NCBI GenBank assembly: GCA_946482655.1
Contig: CAMLSA010000139.1
Location: 1 to 6,298, forward strand
Reading direction: 5' to 3'
Origin: an uncultured Sphingomonas sp.
GTDB taxonomy: Bacteria; Pseudomonadota; Alphaproteobacteria; Sphingomonadales; Sphingomonadaceae
DNA: 6,298 nucleotides
This document shows positions 6,133 through 6,298 of this stretch, one piece after another. Both the position numbers and the translations under genes were made by a program. Numbering within the stretch: the stretch's first letter is position 1; the number at the start of each line of letters is the position of its first letter. A model generated the notes under the pieces. The model saw only the letters and a list, made by a program, of their open reading frames with translations, had not been told where the DNA came from and made no database searches.

Positions 6133-6158
6133 CCGAAATTGCACCGGTGCAATTTCGG
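6133..6158. promoter_or_regulatory. Candidate parS / operator palindrome, copy 2 (26-bp perfect)
   Basis: The shared core AATTGCACCGGTGCAATT (6137-6154) is extended here by CCGA on the left and TCGG on the right, making 26 bp of perfect palindrome. It begins 1 nt past the repA stop codon and is upstream of parA. This longer copy may be the stronger binding site. It could also fold in repA mRNA and shield its 3' end, but no T run follows. Confidence 0.7.
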
Positions 6159-6159
6159 C

Positions 6160-6298
6160 TCAGGGACGCCCGCGCCGCGCCAGGAAGCTCTCGCAAAAGC
6201 CGGTCCAGGACGCGATCAGCTTGGCGCCCTTGAGCTTCGCCAACCTCTCGCCCATCTGCTCGCGATAGGCATCGGCAATGAGATCGATGTCCCAACCG
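6160..6298 (-). CDS. repA: Replication initiator protein RepA (RPA family), C-terminal fragment
   Basis: Only the last 46 codons are in the window; the gene runs off the right edge, with one base of a split codon at 6298. The visible end contains GWDIDLIADAYREQMGERLA, then LKGAKLIASWTGFCESFL and a basic ARRGRP tail before TGA at 6160-6162. It matches my recollection of the C-terminus of RPA-type plasmid initiators from sphingomonads. These bind the plasmid origin and start replication. The position immediately upstream of parA and parB on the same strand supports this. The origin itself is not evident here and may lie beyond the edge. A 63-aa open frame over the same bases is out of frame and not real. 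Confidence 0.75.
   Translation of the reverse strand, partial: GWDIDLIADAYREQMGERLAKLKGAKLIASWTGFCESFLARRGRP

Larger units (their letters stand above)
5965..6159. other. repA-parA intergenic control region
   Basis: This 195-bp gap carries, from repA towards parA, the 26-bp palindrome (6133-6158), a copy of CCTGACCTCTTGGGGG (6108-6123), a small inverted repeat CCCTG/CAGGG (6046-6050 and 6057-6061), and the likely parA promoter. There are no regular iterons. It may combine centromere, operator and end-of-repA functions. Confidence 0.5.

Noticed and set aside
6104..6295. Minus-strand open frame of 63 codons at the right edge
   Set aside because: The alternative frame over the same bases gives the RepA-like ending GWDIDLIADAYREQMGERLA with a stop at 6160; the 63-codon frame also translates through the 26-bp palindrome.
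1..6298. CRISPR array, tRNA, rRNA or insertion sequence
   Set aside because: No regularly spaced repeats, no cloverleaf-like sequence, and no transposase or terminal inverted repeats were seen on either strand.

Overview
The window looks like the backbone of a low-copy plasmid, or a plasmid-derived region, from a GC-rich alphaproteobacterium. A sphingomonad (Sphingomonas, Sphingobium or Novosphingobium type) is the best guess. The grounds are high GC throughout, an RPA-type RepA C-terminus followed on the same strand by parA and parB, and the general look of these proteins. The genus is inferred, since no database search was possible.

Right half (about 3700-6298, minus strand): the replication and partition block repA (only the last 46 codons are in the window), parA, parB. 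A perfect 18-bp palindrome, AATTGCACCGGTGCAATT, occurs twice. One copy lies just after repA, where it extends to a perfect 26-bp palindrome, and the other lies between parA and parB. The two copies bracket parA and are the best candidates for the centromere (parS) and/or the par operator. A related half-site lies inside the apparent parA promoter. parA most likely starts at a TTG codon behind a good ribosome binding site.

Middle (2646-3700, minus strand): a RES-Xre (MbcTA/ParST-like) toxin-antitoxin pair with the antitoxin first and the NAD-consuming toxin second. The antitoxin start region is a compact palindrome that also pairs the ribosome binding site in RNA, with the AUG in a bulge. The pair presumably acts as an addiction module beside the partition genes.

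Left half (1-2649): a complete tyrosine recombinase (minus strand) is divergent from a 388-aa protein with a C-terminal winged-helix-like segment (plus strand), which I cannot name with confidence. Between them is an inverted repeat in which ATAA and TTAT flank a 6-bp centre, the architecture of a dif/Xer-type crossover site. The recombinase plus this site may form a multimer-resolution or integration cassette. The plus-strand gene meets the toxin gene tail to tail, and their two stop codons share one CTAG.

Together the genes read as a plasmid maintenance region: replication, partition, addiction, and probably site-specific resolution or integration. Apart from the unnamed HTH protein and the palindromic sites, the genes belong to familiar families. 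I see no rRNA, tRNA, CRISPR array or insertion sequence. The long open frames opposite the recombinase and parA are shadows of GC-rich coding sequence.
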